This document shows positions 60,991 to 64,000 of a stretch of 64,000 bases of DNA, one piece after another. Positions within the stretch are counted from its first letter, which is position 1. Each line of letters begins with the position of its first letter. The stretch covers positions 27,010,412 through 27,074,411 of the forward strand of contig NC_092675.1 in NCBI RefSeq assembly GCF_964355755.1. The letters are read 5' to 3'. The notes beneath the pieces were generated by a model. The model saw nothing but the letters and a program-made list of their open reading frames with translations. It was not told the DNA's origin and ran no database searches. The translations under genes and the position numbers were made by a program. This stretch comes from Antedon mediterranea. Taxonomy: Eukaryota > Echinodermata > Crinoidea > Comatulida > Antedonidae.

Positions 60991-61129
60991 CTGTAGAAAA
61001 TTTGATCTCATGAAACTTAACAGCAATTTTAATTACAAATGTATGAATTACTATTCAAGAATAGTTACTTAATAAATAATTCAGTTGAATGAAACCAATA
61101 GGTCTCTAAAATTATAAATGTCTATTAAT

Positions 61130-61480
61130 AATAATAATAATAATAATGACGATGACGACGACGACAAATGGGACTTATATAGCGCATTTTGCAAAGCCTC
61201 AATGCGCTTTCAAAAAAAGAAATAAAAAGCGGAAACTAGGAGAAAAAAGGTGATTTTTCAGAGCCTTAAAATAAGCGATTTGAAGTAGCCCGACGGATAG
61301 AGATGAAAATAAACCGTTTCAAAGGGCGACAGAGGCCAAAGAAAAGGAACGAAAACCATAATACTTTGTGGTCGGATTGATGGGAATGAGCAAGTAGAGA
61401 CTCTGAAATAGATTGCAAACATCTCTTAGGAACATGGATGAATAAATTACCGCAGGCCTTAAAAACCAGTTCGAAGCTTA
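61130..61480. repeat. Dispersed repeat with AAT/ACG microsatellite head
   Basis: (AAT)n followed by (GAC)n leads into TTATATAGCGCATTTTGC and CTCAATGCGCTTTC, then about 280 bp of single-copy-looking repeat body. The microsatellite-headed form and the TATAGCGC...TGCGCTTT phrase are typical of abundant invertebrate interspersed repeats. It is in intron 3 of receptor E. Confidence 0.5.
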
Positions 61481-61640
61481 CCGTATGTTGTGATGCAATT
61501 CAAATTGGCCTGGGCTACTACCGCAAAGATTTCATAAATGCCACAATTAGAAAACTAATTAAATTATATCAATAAGAGGTTTTAGACTAAAATAGTGGAA
61601 ATTACACTGGACCATCGCCCATCAAACAAAGTACTACGTA

Positions 61641-62331
61641 GCTCCAAGCTGCCCATTGTATATGTTAATCGCAATTGATAGTCCTAGTTCAATTTCGGTG
61701 CATATCCTGTTTGCATATCACATGTTTTCAATTTATTTTTGGATAATTTTTATTATTTAGGCCTAAATAATGATTTTAATTTGTTATCGTCATAAAAGTA
61801 GTTCAAGGAAAATTATTAGTAAATATATATAATTTAATATAGGGGCCTAAATAATAAGTTTATGCTAAATGTATTACTCTGTCTTTAAATTGTTCGATTG
61901 TGTGGTTAACAAGTACGCGTACGAGTACGCTACTTGAAAGATATCTCTTAATTGTTGTTATTATTTGACAATATCTGGACTTTTATTTGGTGTTGAACTC
62001 ATAGTGATAAACAAGGAACTCATATAAAAGGAAAGTACACTTTTTATTACAGAACCCATTGTTAGATCCAAGTGATTTAGACCTTCAACGCCTAGGCCCA
62101 CGGATAGAAAAAAAGTTGTACCATACGATCTATACAGGGTTAGTTTGGCCCTTTTCATTGCTGGGACCTCAAACGATCGTACCGCGTCTTTTCTGCCTTC
62201 TAATCGGCCAATCAGTGCGAGGCGTCGTTGTGCTAGGCAACAGTACTTTCTATTGTCTTCTTTTGTCCATTGAAATCGTACAAATACCACTGCATAGCGA
62301 AATCGCTAATGCAACAATGCAACACATAGCA
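61641..62331. other. 5' flank of the element ORF
   Basis: AT-rich up to about 62050, then a more GC-balanced stretch. No CTLD exon of gene E is visible. It may contain the 5' UTR of the element that starts at 62332. Confidence 0.4.
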
Positions 62332-64000
62332 ATGGCTGACAAACTAATTAAATCTAAGAAAACTAAAAAGAAAAAGGTTTATGCTGTTGCTGTCGGGAAA
62401 CAACCAGGTATCTATTTATCCTGGCTGGAATGCCAAGCAAATACTGATGGCTATCACGGAGCTTTATTCCAATCATTTTTAGTGTTGAAAAAGCCGAAAA
62501 ATATCTCCGCGAAAATGGGGTGTGCAATGACTTAGAATGTACTGATGCAACTAAAGTCAATGATGCTGAAGTGGAACTACCTTTAGTAAATACAGCTATT
62601 GAAAGTAACAAAATAGATACTGAATGTAATGATACATTACATGACCTGGTTACCACTGATGTAAATGACCTTCAAAACATCCATTCCGCTTGCACTCAAT
62701 CACATTTTGATCACTCATTAGCTTCTCCAAATCTATCTGATTTGCTAAAAGAAAACTTCGAACTCAAAATTAAAATGTCTGAAAATGAAAATAGAGTCCT
62801 GAAAGATAAATTACTAGCTAAAAACAATGATTGTGCTATTTTGGTTGAAGCTGTAAAAGATATTCGATGTGAGCTTAATGAATTTAAAAAAGAGGTTAAA
62901 TCCCTACAAGAAAATAGAAAATTCAAACAGAATATGAATATTAAATTCGAAGCTCTTAAGTCCGATGTAACACAATTGCAGCATACTTTACAACTTTTGC
63001 AGCAAAAAGATAAGGAAGTGACAAAACTACACGATCTACTTATCTCCGCTCATAAAGATGCTGCTAAAGCCAAAGATGAAGCATACGATGCGAAAATAAC
63101 CTAAGTTGCTATTGACACATCTGACTTTATTACTGTGAAGGGGCATAGTGTTACACAACATAAAACCTGTCCCAAACTTGGTCTGCACGATAGATGTTCC
63201 TCTCCTCAAGAACAGTCTATACATCTGACCTCATTGGACCTCCCGAAACAAAATCGGTCTAATGCAGAACCAAATTGTGACAGTAAAGCTATCGATGATT
63301 CTCGGACTTATTCTGAGCAGCTAATTGACACTCTATATAACGCATTGGACACTCTATATAACGCATTGGACACGACTAGCCCTACTAATGATGTAACGAA
63401 GAGTACTGGAAAAGTTGATTCTTATCAACTACAGCTTCATCAATACCGTAATATAAACAAAGTACTAAGCGACACACAAACAATTTCTGATAAAACTGCT
63501 AGTACTCAAGATTACACAATTCCAGCTGACGTTCTGATTATTGGTGATGCAATGATTAAACATCTTCGTCCCCAACGATTAAGTAATTCTACTGAAAAAA
63601 GGGTGATATGCCACACTATGCGTGGTGCAAAAATAGAAGACCTCGCGCATTGTGCCAAGCGTCTTGCAGTAAAACATGGTGTTGAAAGAGTGATTGTTCA
63701 TGTGGGAACTAACAATAGAAATGACAGTTCAGACACTTTGACCTAAAAAACGACATCTCTGTGTGAAACCTTGAAGCCAATAAAGTGCACAGTTTCCTCC
63801 ATCATACACCGACGCAACCAGATGCGATGATGTAGAGAGAGCAAATCACCATATGAAACTCATATGCAAAGAGAATGGCTGGGGATTTATTGATAATACA
63901 AATATTCCATTCATGAAACTATCTTCTGATGGAGTTCATCTTAGCCCACGAGGAACAAGTACTCTGGCGAAGAACATTATTGATCACATAAGTAGTGAGT
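62332..64000 (+). pseudogene. Decayed mobile-element ORF: viroplasmin/RNase H1-N, coiled coil, SGNH esterase-like
   Basis: From MADKLIKSKK a lysine-rich start leads to KVYAVAVGKQPGIYLSWLEC and GYHGALFQSF, the RNase H1 N-terminal (caulimovirus viroplasmin-type) hybrid-binding domain. Its end, SVEKAEKYLREN, is in another frame after a T-run at about 62475, so there is a frameshift. A heptad-rich coiled coil follows (about 62745-63090), then an in-frame TAA at 63102. After it, still in the same frame, come VLIIGDAMIKHLRP, VICHTMRGAKIEDLA and VIVHVGTNN: SGNH-hydrolase blocks with GDS changed to GDA. DGVHLSPRG, the Asp-x-x-His block, is in a different frame near 63930. Esterase-type ORF1 proteins are known in CR1-like non-LTR retrotransposons. 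No reverse transcriptase is within view. It continues past the window. Confidence 0.65.

Noticed and set aside
62059-62331. Upstream extension of the element ORF from Met at 62059
   Set aside because: The segment before MADKLIKSKK has no conserved look and reads like 5' UTR. The lysine-rich start at 62332, directly before the RNase H1 N-domain, is the better start.

Overview
The window is eukaryotic nuclear DNA, most likely from an invertebrate deuterostome, with an echinoderm as the best guess. It is AT-rich. Genes are split into short exons with GT/AG introns of about 0.3-3 kb. The families present are animal ones: ADAMTS, EFCAB7 and C-type-lectin-like membrane receptors. The sequence is full of foldback elements, minisatellites and a dispersed GGCCTA-type motif. 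The species call is inference. The family calls rest on reconstructed exons whose reading phases I checked join by join.

Region 1 (1-9523, minus): an ADAMTS-type secreted metalloprotease gene. Fifteen exons are recognised, from the signal peptide to the Cys-rich domain, and the gene runs off the left edge. Its zinc motif reads QEIGHLLGLKHD, so the first histidine of HExxHxxGxxHD is a glutamine and the protein is predicted to be a pseudo-protease. Region 2 (9524-11571): a head-to-head intergenic stretch, part of it almost pure GGCCTA/CTAG repeat. Region 3 (11572-25017, plus): a complete 13-exon EFCAB7 orthologue (598 aa, three EF-hands), the Ellis-van Creveld zone ciliary protein of Hedgehog signalling. 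Its fifth intron holds two large tandem arrays; the second has amplified a copy of the splice-acceptor context of the next exon about 17 times.

Region 4 (26.5-61.0 kb, minus): the most interesting part. It is a tandem cluster of five related single-pass receptor genes, called A-E here. Each complete gene has a signal-peptide exon, a small Cys-containing exon, a C-type-lectin-like domain (CTLD) exon, a Ser/Thr-rich stalk plus transmembrane exon, and a cytoplasmic-tail exon. A, B and D end in a tail of about 203-218 residues with about a dozen tyrosines in YxN, YxxP and YxxL/I/V contexts. C and E appear to have lost that tail and instead reach a phase-compatible exon encoding a 48-residue tail with three tyrosines. 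A/C(/E) and B/D are two subfamilies in alternating order, made by duplication of a unit of about 13-15 kb. The stalk-TM exons of B and D encode identical protein while their CTLDs differ at roughly a quarter of positions. D carries a deletion through its second exon. This looks like a young, evolving receptor family with paired long- and short-tailed members; an immune or self-recognition role is inference only.

Region 5 (61-64 kb): E runs into repeats and then a decayed plus-strand mobile-element ORF that combines an RNase-H1/viroplasmin-type N-terminal domain, a coiled coil and an SGNH-esterase-like domain.
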